A stretch of DNA of 64,000 nt from Fistulifera solaris (GCA_030295235.1 AP026127.1:498501-562500); one strand, 5' to 3'; positions 11,557 to 23,086 are shown, numbered from the stretch's first letter. The notes: generated from the sequence alone by a model not told the origin. Numbers and translations are program-made.

Positions 11557-11686
11557 GGGAGACTTCCGTTAGGTCTCCAACCAGGGTGAACCTCTTCCGA
11601 TAGCTCTCCCGTTAGGAGAGACGTTAACTGACTACATTCAACTTTACAGTAGAGTACGCGCCATTGGATGTGGTACTAATTACTTA
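11557..11686 (+). repeat. Left terminal inverted repeat of the MULE
   Basis: 130 bp, beginning GGGAGACTTCCGTTAGG and ending ACTAATTACTTA; matches the reverse complement of 17273-17402 with no difference that I can see. It contains two internal hairpins, GGAGAC-ttccgttag-GTCTCC and CTCTCC-cgtta-GGAGAG, which share the loop word CGTTA and could be transposase binding sites. Confidence 0.95.
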
Positions 11687-12052
11687 GAATCTACTTAGGT
11701 TGCTCGATAAAGTAACAAAGCCTTATGAATGACAGTCCCGGATGATTCATGAATCACCCCTCTAAGATAACCAAATCCTCAATAAACAATAGTCAGCGAG
11801 CGCGACCGCTCTTGATAAAGAAAAAGTCAGCGAGCGCGACCGCTCTCAATTGTCAATAAAGAAAAACCAGCCTACGTGACCCTGATGCAGCGGTAGCGAC
11901 CTTCCAATAAAGAAAAACCCAGCCTACGTGACCTTCCACCGATCAAGGCTTTCGTCGAAAACTACTTCGTGTAAATAATCAAAACCCAATCTACACAATT
12001 TCAGTTTCAAACTAGACTTGGTTGATTAATATCACACATTACTCTATACGTG

Positions 12053-12757
12053 TCATTCAGCCAATTGAAACATAACATCAAATACAAAAGGTCGGAGATC
12101 ATCTCCGACTCCAATCTCCGAAATAGAGTCAAGGAACCATGTCCTCTCATTGAGGGCACGTCGACCATGTTTCAGAATTGTCGCCGCATAAAAACATACA
12201 TATGGTCCGCAACTATGGCCATCATGTTGCAATAGTTTATTGGGAAGACGCATTTCTTGGTATTCCCACGGAGCCGAAATCGGGTAATGTTGATTCCTGC
12301 TGCTCGCTTGTTGACGCGCATTCTAATTGCTGCCTCACCGCGCGAATTTAAATAAACCTGAAAGCCAGACAGCATTAGAGTAGTGATCGTCCGGATCTTC
12401 GAGGGAGTCGAGCGAATAAATAACTTCGATTATCGGCATCAACCACCATCAACCACCAGTGCCTCTCCTTGCACATAGGGAATAAATGAATGCCCAAATT
12501 GTTCGATTTTGTCATAGAATTCAATGCCACAAACGCTGAACTAAGCTGCAGTCTACCCTCTCTCTTAATATTTTGGTTGGCGGAATCCCACAGATTACTC
12601 ATGACATACGACGGGTGTGCAATAACTCCCTCATCCGTTCACGGTCTTGCTTGTTATGCTTTCAAGGAAACTGTTCACAATCGCGTCATTGAAATAACAT
12701 TGCGAGTTCATAATTTCAAGGCATTCACTGGTTATGGATGCCGTGGCACCACTCTAG
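12053..12757 (-). CDS. Ulp1/SENP-type (C48) cysteine protease domain within the MULE
   Basis: C-terminal module of the transposon coding region. It reads CLEIMNSQCYFNDAIVNSFL (family entry helix), then HWWLMVVDADN with the catalytic His, YLFDSLEDPDDHYS with the catalytic Asp, and LLQHDGHSCGPYVC with the oxyanion Gln and nucleophile Cys. These are the four active-site positions of Ulp1 SUMO/NEDD8 proteases, all present. The pieces lie in different frames separated by one-base shifts. In plants an Ulp1-like domain is known in Kaonashi-type MULEs; whether this copy arose from the same lineage or from separate capture is unknown. A SUMO-directed activity is inferred from family only. Confidence 0.8.
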
Positions 12758-13329
12758 CACCTTGATATGATGCTTCTTTCCCTCTTCAGGTCGTGACGAC
12801 TCCGCGACCTTTATCAACGCCCTTTGCACTGGATTGCAAAAAGGAGTGACCGAAGAGATCCCCTGGCATCTTCTTTGTTGTAAATCAGATCGTTTCCATT
12901 CTTTCTTGTCCCTACAGTGATAAATGATTCTATTCCACTTCTTTCCTTTTGCTGTCTCTGCAAGAGTATTCAGCGCACGTGGATTGCAATATTGTTCTCA
13001 CTCACAAGTCCTCGCTGGTTTGCGCCCTTGCGTTTTCGGGTTGAAGCCCTTCTTTTCATCGTTAAATCATTTGTTTCCGTTTCCGTGAAATGATTCTGGA
13101 ATATCAAACTCGTGTTCTTGAACCAAACAATTTAATTGCTCAATGGTTCCCACAAATGGATAAGCTGTGTCGTAAAAATAGGATACGATCTTTGATGGTT
13201 CATCAGTAATGACTGGGGGTTGCAAAGGGGCTACTCCAATTTGCCTTACTTGTTGTCGGCGTAATGAAAATTGATTTTCATTTCTGGGATCTACAATCTT
13301 ACGTCTCAGGTCGAAGGGTGTTCTCAAGA

Positions 13330-15060
13330 ATTGTGATGAGGTCCCACTAGTGGCAGTAGCGGGACTTGTTATAGCTCTGAGTTCTTCTGGTTTTCGGAAT
13401 ACCCACTGAAAATGAACTTGAGAGCTTCATTTTGTGCCAAGTTCTTTCTTCGCAGATCTAGCGGCATTTTCAGGAAATGCGACGAATCGTCACTGAGATT
13501 ACCGGATTTGGCGGGACTTGCATTCTTCTTTTGGATGTCTAATCGCCTTTTAAATACATGTGATGAATCGTCACTAGCAGACGTGGCGGGACTTGCATTA
13601 GTGGGTTCTGTCTTCGGTATCTTTATAATCATATCTTCAGGAATCGTGATACTTCGGTTGTTGGACTGTTTGAATGAGATCTTGGCAGTGCTCTCAGATT
13701 ACCCCTCTTCATAGTTGGCATCTCAACTATGGAAGAAACTGCTGTGGCGGGACTTCCTGCTTTTGCTTCTGCAATCGGTGGCGGTTTCAACTTCTTTTTT
13801 ACGGGCATGAGTCGGGCCTTTGGCTCTGGAATTTGCTGTCAGTTTCGATCTTTTCCTTTTTTGTGTTGTATTCTCATTCATTGAAGACTTCGATAGTCAA
13901 GGCATGAGCTCTGATATCAGGTGGTGGCTTCAGATTTTGACTCTTCATGGTCGGCCTCTCAAAGATTGACGAATCAGTTGTGGCGGGACTTGTTCCTTCA
14001 GCTTTTTGATTTGGTGGCTGTTTCGGCCGTTTCCTCTTCTCGTTGCCATTTTGACTAATGAAAAATCTGTTGTTGCTGGACTGGAAGCACAAGCTGTTGT
14101 GGTCGGCGGTGGTTTCAAATTCGGTCTGGATGCGGTCGCTGTCTTCAATATCGATGACTTTGCGGTAGATGGACTTGCCTTCTGCGCTTTTAAATTCGTT
14201 ACTTGTTTGGATCTCCTCTTTGTTCTAGTTGTTGGCATTTCATTTACTGAATATTCTGTTGTTCGCGGGACTTGAGGCAAAAGCATTATGTGCGGTGCTT
14301 GGTTCCACATCTTCATCCTCTAGAATTGTCGACAGATGACCCGAGTGTGCACTGTTCAGACGGGAATCGTCATGGATGCCTACCTCGACATCATCAACCA
14401 TGGTCAATTCTTGTTCGTGACTTCTTCTTTCCGTGTAATCCTTGTCACGAATAATTACTACAATATCTCGGTTACTACCTGACGGAGCAAGGTCCATATC
14501 CAGAAGATAGTTATTTTCGTTGTCGTCTTCAGCGTGAATTTCTGCAGCGTCTTCTCCAGTAAGCTTTAAAATCCGTGACTGGACAATGGCATTGGCTGCA
14601 TCAGAGTCTTCTACTAAGCCAATCTTGTCAATATTGTGAAGGCCATGTCCTCCGGAGGTATCATCGTTGTCCAAATCTTCAGAAGTAATTCCTGCATCCA
14701 TGTCAATGACGCATGTTGGGAAATGGTTGACCAGAATTGCGCCAGTTTCAAGTAATGCAGGATCCATGTACCTTCGATCATCTTTGAGGTAGTCCAGACA
14801 CTGTCGAATTGTGTGATTCGGTGATCTGCAGTGAAAGCAGTGCCGAGGTAAGGGCTTGCCGTCTCGTTCGTCCAAGAGTTGATTCTAGCTGTTGCATGTG
14901 TTCCGCCTTTGGTTTGGTCCCAAAATCAAACAGACCATCGGCGGCAATCGCTTCTGCTATTGCATCGTTATTTCGACTGAGCTTGTTCTTTGAACTTGGC
15001 TCATACTCCTTTGTCATTCGTGCTGATTCCAGCGCCGATTGCTTCTTTTTCTTTGACTTA
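13330..15060 (-). CDS. MULE middle segment: CCHC zinc knuckle and Ser/Pro-rich repeat linker
   Basis: Continuation of the transposon coding strand. Near 14830 the motif CFHCRSPNHTIRQC is a C-x2-C-x4-H-x4-C zinc knuckle, which commonly follows SWIM in MuDR-like transposases. Downstream is an acidic stretch, then from about 14300 to 13330 a degenerate repeat of roughly 110 bp with the plus-strand core GTGGCGGGACTTG, encoding variants of SPATxDSS. It looks like a disordered linker to the Ulp1 domain. Frames change repeatedly, so exact exon or frame structure is unknown. Confidence 0.6.
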
Positions 15061-15183
15061 CGTGGTCCCGGTTCACCATTACTGATTATTCTGTTCCCCG
15101 AGTTAAGCTTGTCAGTGTAAGTTGGTGATGGATAAATGTTTTCTGATTGATAAGCAAGCTTGATATCCCCAAATCCCGGGACG

Positions 15184-17102
15184 TCAAGTCAGCGGATAGT
15201 TGTTAAGAAACTCTGTAAGGAAGCTGACGATCACCACTTGTCGGAACTTTTCCAAACTCTTCGTAGAATTGCGAAAACACAGAGGGTGGGATTGAGGGCC
15301 AAGTTGAGGATCTTGTACGTGAAACAAGGTTGATGTGGCCGCAGTAGATTTCCCGCATCGCTGTTCTACTGCAGGAGCAGTACAGGGACGGAGTGCTCGT
15401 GGGTTCATAAGTAACATACTCCGTCTTCTTGTGCTTTTCAGCGTACAATTTGAATTTCAAACTGCCATCGGGCATCCTTCAGCATCCTCTATTACAAAAT
15501 CTAGATCTTCATTGCCTGTATCTTGCAAGCTTCGAAAGTATATGGTGAGGAACCTAGCAGATTTGGTTGTTATTTCATCTCGAAATTGTCGAAGAGATTC
15601 GGCAGCCGCCATCAAAAAGTTAGAAATGGCTAGTGGAGGGTATTAGTCCTCACTTCATGATGTAGAAGCCACTGCTGGGCCGATTCGACATGATTTGTTG
15701 AACAGAAACCATATAAAGGGAACTTGTTTCCAACTGGCACGTGATCGTTGAGCAACCACCTCCATTCGTCGACGTCTCCACTTATCTCTGTGAAGCCATT
15801 CACTTCAGCTAGATAGGTAAAATATAGGGGCTCCCACATAGATTCATGTTGACTCGGTGTATTTCCAAACACAGTCCAATGAGTAGGATGAATTGTCCCA
15901 AGAACATAGATAACAATTCGCGCACCGGTACTAAGAGTTTCGTTTTCTTCAATTTGTGGAAGCGCTTTGACAAGCTTCTTCGCAGCATCCAAGAAGGCGT
16001 TAACATCTGGAGGCGCTTTGCATCTCGCGCATAAACCAAGCGACCGCTCTGCCCTCTCAGCGATCGTTGATTGATATTGAATAGATGGTAAATGTTTGAA
16101 GAATATGAATCAAGCAATACTTCACGGAAACAACCAGTCCATAATGTTCTGCCAACGCTCGGACAGCGTGAGAATGTGTCCTCGGTCAGTGAATACTGGA
16201 AACTCTTCGAAATTGAACCCAGCTTGATACATCATGAGAAGGATATATATCATCCCTTGCTTGTTTTCCGAGGGAATCAACCCAAAACCAAGTGGAATGT
16301 TACTTCCATTTCCATCGACCCCTATGATCGGGACTCCAATTCCATCGTGTTCGGGTATACGGATGTGTGTTCCGTCTAAAAGATTGCAGGAATGCAGGCA
16401 TTTCTAAAGAAGTGCGCGGCATTCTCAATGAACACAGTTGACCGAAAAAAGCATGAGTTCTGGTCAGTTTCTAAATTGACGGAGGCATTTGGATTTAGCT
16501 CGACATATTTCCGAAGATACTGGGCCAACAGCTCATTGTACATCAACAAATCCTTTCGGTAGACCTCACGGAAGTGTTTCTTGAGATTTGAATGCATTGT
16601 CGGGCCAACTTCGATGTCGAAACCCTCTTTCCTGAGGACGGCGTTGAGATTCTTGCGAGTAGCATGACTGTCGAAGTTTGGTGCCTGGAAGCATGTTTTG
16701 AAGAAGTCTTGAACAGCAGGAATGTTCTGCACTATCATTGATTTTCTGCGGCAGTCCTTTGGGAGGTCGTTTGTTGGAGTGCAAAACAAACTGTGCCTGA
16801 AGTTAGTACTAGGATGGTCGTAGCAATCGAAGTTCGCCGTTTTCTTCCTTGAACTTAAGTGAGAACGTTTTGCAGCAAGTGCACACGTAGCAAGGGCTTT
16901 CTCCGTGCTTGCTGACATCTCGTAAGAGCTTTCGATCGTACACAAAAGCGATGCTGCGGAGAAGCTCCTCGTGATCATCCTCAGGGATCGGTTTGTCATA
17001 GAGAAACTTTTCAAAATCATACGGACCGGTTGGAGGAAGTGCCCCATATTTTTGCATAATCGTGACGAATGATCGTCGCTCCTTCGTTTCAATGATCGAC
17101 AT
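15184..17102 (-). CDS. MULE transposase (N-terminal, DDE core and SWIM zinc-finger parts)
   Basis: Read in several frames on the minus strand. From an ATG at 17102 it begins MSIIETKERRSFVTIMQKYG; a Cys-rich patch CYVCTCCK follows. The catalytic core is recognisable at about 16376-16140: LLDGTHIRIPEHDG holds the first catalytic Asp, PVFTDRGH the second, and a short C-x2-H motif (CLIHI) follows in a neighbouring frame, as in MULE transposases. Further on, CSTNHVESAQQWLLH (about 15690) is the conserved Asn/Glu-Ser block, and the SWIM zinc finger CSCSRTAMREIYCGHI lies near 15340-15400. The third catalytic acid is not assigned. A stop just before LLDGTH sits in a TTTT run and one extra T restores the frame. 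It would cut and paste the element using the termini. Confidence 0.85.
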
Positions 17103-17272
17103 GTTAATGTTGTAAAAGAGCAACAGTAGGAACGGAAGGGCAACTATGACAATAAGGAATGCAGCGTTCTGATCATCTTGTCGGCAGTCGGAACGGAACA
17201 AACGCACAACGCGAACGATTGTGCGGTTATTGTGCGTGACCTAAGTAGAACTAATGATGGATGGAAGGCCTT

Positions 17273-17402
17273 TAAGTAATTAGTACCACATCCAATGGCG
17301 CGTACTCTACTGTAAAGTTGAATGTAGTCAGTTAACGTCTCTCCTAACGGGAGAGCTATCGGAAGAGGTTCACCCTGGTTGGAGACCTAACGGAAGTCTC
17401 CC
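17273..17402 (-). repeat. Right terminal inverted repeat of the MULE
   Basis: Reverse complement of the left terminus. Followed directly by the second copy of the target duplication CCTGATAAAA at 17403-17412. Confidence 0.95.
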
Positions 17403-17412
17403 CCTGATAAAA

Positions 17413-17956
17413 TGCAATTAATTTATGCACCCAAAAATCTACTATAGTCTTAAAGTGTTGTCCGTTTTCACCACGACTGATTCTCAGTCATGAGGAGTCG
17501 AGGACGATGTTTGTGCGACAGATCATGCGGGGTATCGTCAATGCTCAACCTTTTTCCATAAAAAGAATCATTACAGGTCAAGTAAGTAATAATCAAGTGA
17601 CAAATTATAAACAAGATACGCCAGGTTCAGATTGTTTAGGAACCGACCGTCGAAAGTGTTTGGCGATGTCGCCATGACTGGATTGCAGTCACGAGGCAAC
17701 TAGGAATAATAATAACTGTAGAGGTTCACCATCGGCCGTCAGCTGCTGTACCGGTATTCTAAACACATTAAAAATCTGTAATGGTAATTTCAAAGCCAGT
17801 CTAAATAGAAATCGCTTCTTTTCATAATAGCCTTATTTGATTAGGTCAATTATAGCTAACATGATACCATGCGAATCCGCCGCTATCGGTAATTAAGTCT
17901 CCAAATGAGACTGCCTAGAGTCGATACTTAACTTAAGGCTTCGTTGTAATGTGGTC
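17413..17956. repeat. Intergenic region with two AAAGTGT/GACTG-CAGTC elements
   Basis: Copies of the dispersed element lie at about 17441-17495 (CTATAGTCTTAAAGTGTTG then CGACTGATTCTCAGTCATG) and 17651-17700 (GAAAGTGTTTGG then TGACTGGATTGCAGTCACG). No gene is seen. Confidence 0.7.
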
Positions 17957-19038
17957 TTAATCTTCCTTTAACTCTTTCTCCTCTCTGCTATCATCAATCA
18001 GTTCAGCATATTTACTTGCGACAAATTCGTTCCACATTTTGGCCTGATTCTTTTCCGAGAAGACACTAATCCCCAAATCTCGGAGAAGTTGATCGACAAT
18101 GGCAAGGAAAAGTCTTACCATGACGAAAAACATGTTGCAGTAAAGGAACCAAAACACTCGATAGTTTGGCCCTGTTAAATGAATTGCTTCCGCCATTTGT
18201 GTATTGTGAAAAAAGACGGTAAGGCCAAAGTTGGCACCCGACATGAGCGCAATCGGAGTACAGATAGTTGCATAGAGTATCAAATAAACGGCAATGGATA
18301 CCATGTGCCACTTGACAAAGTATTTGATTTCAGAATAACGTTCGGTTTTTTTTGTGGGACGGAGGAGGCAAAACGCAAACGTTCCCCACCGCAAGATCGT
18401 GCACGGGCATGTACAGTAATAGTAGATGATGCCACAGCGACCATGTAAACTTCCCGTTGAATGCCTCATTGATTTCTCCATCTGGTTGAAAGATGAAGAG
18501 CGCCGCCAAGCTCGAAAAGCAGAGCATCGTGTGTCGCAAAGCATCGGCCATACTATCTGTCATCGGAACGTAATGAATAATCATTCGCAGCATCCAGCCC
18601 GTGTGGCACGGTGTCAATAGCCAACCACGTTCGGGCATACCCCAAAACCAGCTATAGTACGACATGTGATAAATTCCAGCGGCGACAAAGGGTAACGCCA
18701 ACGGATGACGGCGAAATTCTTGGCTCTTATTGTGGTTTCGGTACGTGACATAGAACGTCCCCAATGCTATCAAAGTACCCACAATCCATTCACACAAATG
18801 GCGACTCGCGCCGACGGGGTCCCATGTCGCCACCCCGTTGGGCTCGAGCCAACGGGGTATTTCCAAACAAGGCACTTCATCGCTGTAGGCGGTCTTCAAA
18901 TAACATATTTCGGTAAAATCGTCGATCGGATAATCGACTAATCGCTGGAAGCGCGAAATGATCCAGAACAAGCCGAACATGGCGTTTTGTAAAAGTAAGA
19001 AAACAACGAAGTAGATAATGGGAGGTCAATACTGGCAT
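17957..19038 (-). CDS. Unknown multi-pass membrane protein, tandem paralogue A
   Basis: About 360 residues with several hydrophobic helices, no recognised family. It shares with the next gene the blocks GERGW/PERGW..TPCHTGWMLR (here MPERGWLLTPCHTGW), LRHTMLCFSSLAALFIFQPD, VLPPP and LTGPNYRVFW. The start ATG at 19038 gives MPVLTS, then a first helix YFVVFLLLQN after a one-base correction in a CCC run; a second one-base excess in an eight-A run near 18347 separates HKK from TERYSEIKYF. The C-terminus is charged (REEKELKED), probably cytosolic. Unlike paralogue B it has no intron. Function is unknown; tandem duplication is clear. Confidence 0.7.
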
Positions 19039-19388
19039 CGCTGCACCTCGACTTCTTTTCAAATTTCAACGCGTTGGACATTTTCATCGGAATGTCTGAC
19101 GCCCGACACGTGACACAAACCATTCGTGAAAAAATCACAAGAGCCTATACTACGTATAATAACCATACTACCCCACTTTCCTTTCGAAGGTCGAAGATGG
19201 AAGTTTTTACGTGCTGATGGAACAATATTTATTCATCTTCTTCGCATTAGGTAATAACAACATTTTTGTGATTTGAAACTCGCAAATCCGACTGCTAAAA
19301 TGATGCTACTAAAGCATTGGATTAAGTTCTAGAAGCGAACAATAAGCTACTTATTCTCGAAATGTTATTTCGTCTCGATATATCTCAT

Positions 19389-20660
19389 TCACTGGGCATT
19401 GGCGTCGTCCCCTTTCTTGTTAGCCGTTCCATTCACCTCGGCTTTCGCATTCTTTTGCAATTGCAGCTGCAAGCGGAGCATATTGGATCGCGAAAATCGA
19501 CTCAAGCCGCTTTCTCTTAGGCAGTAATCCAAAATCAACCACATGACTCGGAATACGACGAACAGAAAGTTGCAATAACCGAACCAAACGGGGCGATACA
19601 TGGGTCCGGTCAAGCCTAGATTAATTGCCAAGGGTGTGGCATGGAAGTGAAGCGTCCAGCCCTGCAATGAAGAAAGTGTGAGCAATGGAGGGGCGATGCT
19701 TGCTGTGAGTGACACGCTAAATGCGACACAAATTCATTCAAATACAGTTAAAGACGTACCCAATTGACTCCCGACAGCAACGAAATCGGAGTAAAGAGTG
19801 TTCCGGTGAGCAGCAAATACACCGATATGGATATGAGATGCCACTTGAGGAAATATTTCAATTTGGAAGGTTGTTTCTTGGTTCCGAACGCCGGTGGCGG
19901 TAAAACGGAGACACGGCCCGTCATGACATCGTACACGGGGATGGTAATGAGCAAAGCGTGATGAATCAACGACCACGAAAACATCCCGTAACTAACCGCA
20001 TCCGTAACTTCCCCATCGGGTTGAAATATGAATAAGGCCGCTAGACTCGAGAAACACAACAAACTGTGACGCAAAATGTCGGCGACGGGTTCACTGAGGG
20101 GCACAAAATGCATCGTCAATCGAATCAACCAACCCATATGACACGGAGTCGTAGACCATCCTCGTTCCGGAAGCGGGATATAGAATTTGTAATGATACAG
20201 ATGATACAAACCGGCCACAAGGTACACGAGAGGCAAGGGGTGTCGACGGAGACCTTTCTTGGCGGAGGTGTGGCGACTCATGATAAGTGCCATGATGATC
20301 AATGAGCCAACAGTACACACCATCCATTCTAAAAGATGACGCTCTTTTCCGGTAGGACTCCACGTCGCCACCTGCAAAGGATGTAACCAGGCAGGGAGTT
20401 CATCGCATTTGACACCTTCCCAATCCTCGGTCGGCAGGTAGCAATATTCCGTCTCCAAGTCGATGGGATTTTTCTCGCAGTCGCTGAAAGCGATTTTTGA
20501 GCTGGTAGTGGATCCAAGACATTCTGAATGTCTTATATAACAATGTAACGATCAAAGGCACTAGAGTGTACGTTATTGTTATCAATTGCAGGCTTGATGA
20601 TGTGGGTGATGTGATCTTCGTCGCAAAAGTGCACGAAGGTGGAATGCGAGCATCGAGCAT
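19389..20660 (-). CDS. Unknown multi-pass membrane protein, tandem paralogue B
   Basis: About 390 residues in two exons (20660-19760 and 19661-19389; 98-bp intron with a branch-like pyrimidine tract and CAG acceptor). Shares PERGWSTTPCHMGWLIR, LRHSLLCFSSLAALFIFQPD, VSVLPPP and LTGPMYRPVW with paralogue A. The start at 20660 places a hydrophobic helix (LQLITITYTLVPLIVTLLY) at the N-terminus; the ATG at 20522 (MSWIHYQLKNRFQ) would lose it, so the first is preferred. A one-base excess in an A5 run near 20470 joins LREN to PIDLETEYCYLP. The C-terminus is basic and Gln-rich. No known family; I infer a membrane enzyme or transporter only from the helices. Confidence 0.7.
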
Positions 20661-20998
20661 TCTCGCAAAAATTCTTCCGATAGCACTGTACCGAAAACAG
20701 TAGCTGAGTATCCAACCTGCGATCCGTTGATTATGTTGGTTCCGTTAAAATTTTCTGAACGGAAACCAAAGTGGCACTCATTCATCGCCAAACAAATGCC
20801 GTCTGTCCTTCGATGGCGTACCTCTGACGTCAAACGAAACATTCCGCCGAAACGAGGAAGAAGCAACACAACAATCAACGTTCGCCACTCGTTGGGTGAC
20901 AAAAGAAAGAGCATACTGTGGGTCTGAAATTAGAAGTCTTCCTTGAAACGTTTTCCATCATTACCATTCGTACTTTCACGCTTCTCACTTTACTCACC
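20661..20998. other. Intergenic between divergent genes, no feature seen
   Basis: Shared 5' flank of membrane paralogue B and the aminotransferase. Contains ACGTCA-like words but no repeat or site I can support. Confidence 0.4.
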
Positions 20999-22162
20999 AT
21001 GTCGAACGGATCGGGAATTGCCGCCAAATTGGCCCGTCCCAACATTCTCGAGTTGCAGCCGTATCGTTGTGCGAGAGACGATTATTCGGAAGGCATCTTG
21101 TTGGATGCCAATGAAAACGCTTGGGGACCTCCGATTGATGCTCAAGAAATTCTCGAACGATATCCAGATCCGTATCAGATTCCGCTCAAGGAAAAGATGG
21201 CCGCTTTTCGTGGTGAAGGAGTCAAACCCGAGAATATCTTCGTTGGCGTCGGGTCGGATGAAGCCATCGATCTTCTATTTCGCATCTTTTGTGTTCCTGG
21301 AAAGATAAAGTGATCACGACTCCTCCGACCTATGGTATGTACAAAGTATGTGCCAAGGTGAACGACGTGGAAATTGTCAATGTTCCTTTGACACCGGACT
21401 TTGATATCGTTGTCCCGGATGTAAGTCACATTTGATGTTTGTTGTCGTCCAGAGTCGACTTGCATCGGCTCTCATCATTCATCACAGATCATTGCAGCAA
21501 TTACTCCCAGTGTCAAGATGATTTTCCTTTGCAGTCCAGGAAACCCCACGGCCAAGTCTTTGCCCCTCGAGGACTTGGAAGCGGTCGCCCAACAAGCACC
21601 CAACGTCCTCATCATTGTGGATGAAGCTTACGTGGATTTCTCCCAATCATCCGCCATTTGTCTCCTCCGCAAACACCCCAATGTCTGTGTCTTGCAAACA
21701 CTCAGCAAAGCCTTTGGTATGGCGGCCATTCGCTGTGGGTTTTGCTTTGGAGCACCCGATGTCATTCAATTGCTCAACAATGTGAAAGCGCCGTACAATA
21801 TCAATCAGCTCACGAGTAAAGCAGCGTTACAAGCGTTGGAAGAAGACAGTTTGAAGAAATTGCAAAGCAACATTCGGGGAGTTTTGGCGGAACGAGCGGT
21901 GGTGGCGGCCGCCTTGGAACAGTTGGAGTTTGTCGTCAAAGTGTATCCCTCCGATGCGAACTTTTTGCTATTTCGGGTGCAACAGTCGGCAAAGGCCGTG
22001 TATCAGTACATGGCCGACCATTGTGGTGTCGTCAGTCGATATCGTGGTACCGAGTTGCATTGCGAGGAATGTATTCGGGTAACGATAGGAACACCGGACG
22101 ACAATAAGGCGTTTCTGGACGCGTTGCAGAAAGCCTATCAAATAGTGACGCAGCAGCAATAA
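20999..22162 (+). CDS. hisC: Histidinol-phosphate aminotransferase
   Basis: PLP-dependent fold-type I enzyme converting imidazole-acetol phosphate and glutamate to histidinol phosphate. Two exons, 20999-21420 and 21488-22162, with a 67-bp intron. Family blocks: LDANENAWGPP, YPDPYQ, GSDEAIDLLFR, TPPTYGMY, CSPGNPTAKS, IIVDEAYVDFS, QTLSKAFGMAAIRCG with the PLP-binding Lys, and RVTIGTPDDN. About 365 residues, the usual length. The ATG at 20999 starts MSNGSGIAAKLARPNI, like bacterial starts; the in-frame region upstream has no ATG, so no plastid leader is supported, although histidine synthesis is usually plastid-located in diatoms. A one-base deficit at GGAAAGATAAAG (about 21299-21310) breaks the frame at VPGK-DKVITTPP. 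Confidence 0.92.
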
Positions 22163-22250
22163 AATGAAAATATGACGGCTAAATACTTATTGAAGTTATC
22201 AATCTTTCTATAAGCTTTCTACAAGAATGAAGATTGGTGCGATTGAAGTC

Positions 22251-23086
22251 TCACTTTTCGTCGGGCCATCCTTTCTGAACGCGTTGCAAAAGTGCGCTTT
22301 CTTGTTCTTTCCGAAGTTTCTCGCGCTCGACCAAAATAGCTTCTTCCTTTTCAGCATTTTCTAATTCTTGTTGAGCATCGTGCAGTTGCTTTTTCAGTTT
22401 TTCCACCAAGTTCCGTTTCGTTTCTTTCTCCGCCTTGACCATTTGCGTCTGAGCCTTCAGTTCTGTTAGATCCTCCTGCACGGCTTTCAAACACGGGATC
22501 GCACGACGTCGGCGACCTTTGATCACGGAGTCACGATTGGGTGGGGTTACTGTAATGCGATAGGAAATCACCTTTTCGCGCATCCAACTGTAGCCATTGT
22601 CCCATCGAAATGTCAACAAGCAAGGGACGGATCCAACGAGAAACTTTTGACTGATGGGTGACTCCGCGACGTTCACTCGAGATGCTTCCTGCCAGAGAAA
22701 GTGAGAAAAACGACAAATCAAGCATAGAATTACGTTTCAGTGCCTACCTTGACAACGGTGACTCCTTCCTCGCGTTCGGCTATAATTTCAAACACGACAT
22801 CGTGACTCTTCAATTCAACTTCGTAATGAACCATAGAACCGGCAATCGCAATTTGAATGGGGACTTCCAAATCACCTCCTGCGGTAATGGGCAAATTGTG
22901 TCCTACGTAGGAGGATTCTTCGGCCTTGTACGAAGTCAGCGAAGGCCCGTCAATCTGCTGCAACAAGGCTTCGATCGTCGGGGCTTTTTGGAGCAAATTC
23001 GATACCATGGCGGCGTCGGCGGTCGCCTCGGCCTCGTCTACCGCGCGGGCTTCTGACTCGCTATTCTCGTTCTTGTTGTCCGTCAT
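22251..23086 (-). CDS. GOLD-domain-like protein with C-terminal coiled coil
   Basis: 258 residues, two exons (23086-22748 and 22688-22251, 59-bp intron), no frame break. After an acidic N-terminus, residues 75-165 form a beta-rich domain: MVHYEVELKSHDVVFEIIAE ... FLVGSVPCLLTFRWDNGYSW ... KVISYRITVTPP, resembling the GOLD domain of p24 and SEC14-type proteins (an inward-facing W-NGYS pattern is typical). The last 85 residues are a charged heptad region. No signal peptide or membrane helix, so it is probably a cytosolic adaptor in Golgi or lipid traffic; this role is inferred. Convergent with hisC, 88 bp apart. Confidence 0.65.

Larger units (their letters stand above)
11557..17402 (-). mobile_element. 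Mutator-like DNA transposon (MULE) with Ulp1-type protease, 5.85 kb
   Basis: The ends are inverted copies of about 130 bp, and the flanks carry the 10-bp direct duplication CCTGATAAAA (11547-11556 and 17403-17412). Long inverted termini and a 9-10 bp duplication are typical of Mutator-like elements. Inside, all recognisable coding pieces are on the minus strand: a MULE transposase with SWIM zinc finger (about 17.1-15.2 kb), a CCHC knuckle and a Ser/Pro-repeat linker (15.0-13.3 kb), and an Ulp1/C48-like cysteine protease (12.8-12.05 kb). The two termini are essentially identical, so the insertion is young. Frames shift several times, partly at mononucleotide runs like those that break host genes here, so whether the copy is functional cannot be judged. 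Confidence 0.93.

Noticed and set aside
16092-16379. Plus-strand 95-codon frame
   Set aside because: Antisense to the MULE catalytic core.
11557-17402. Retroelement with terminal repeats
   Set aside because: The ends are inverted, not direct, and the enzyme core is a MULE transposase; no reverse transcriptase is present.
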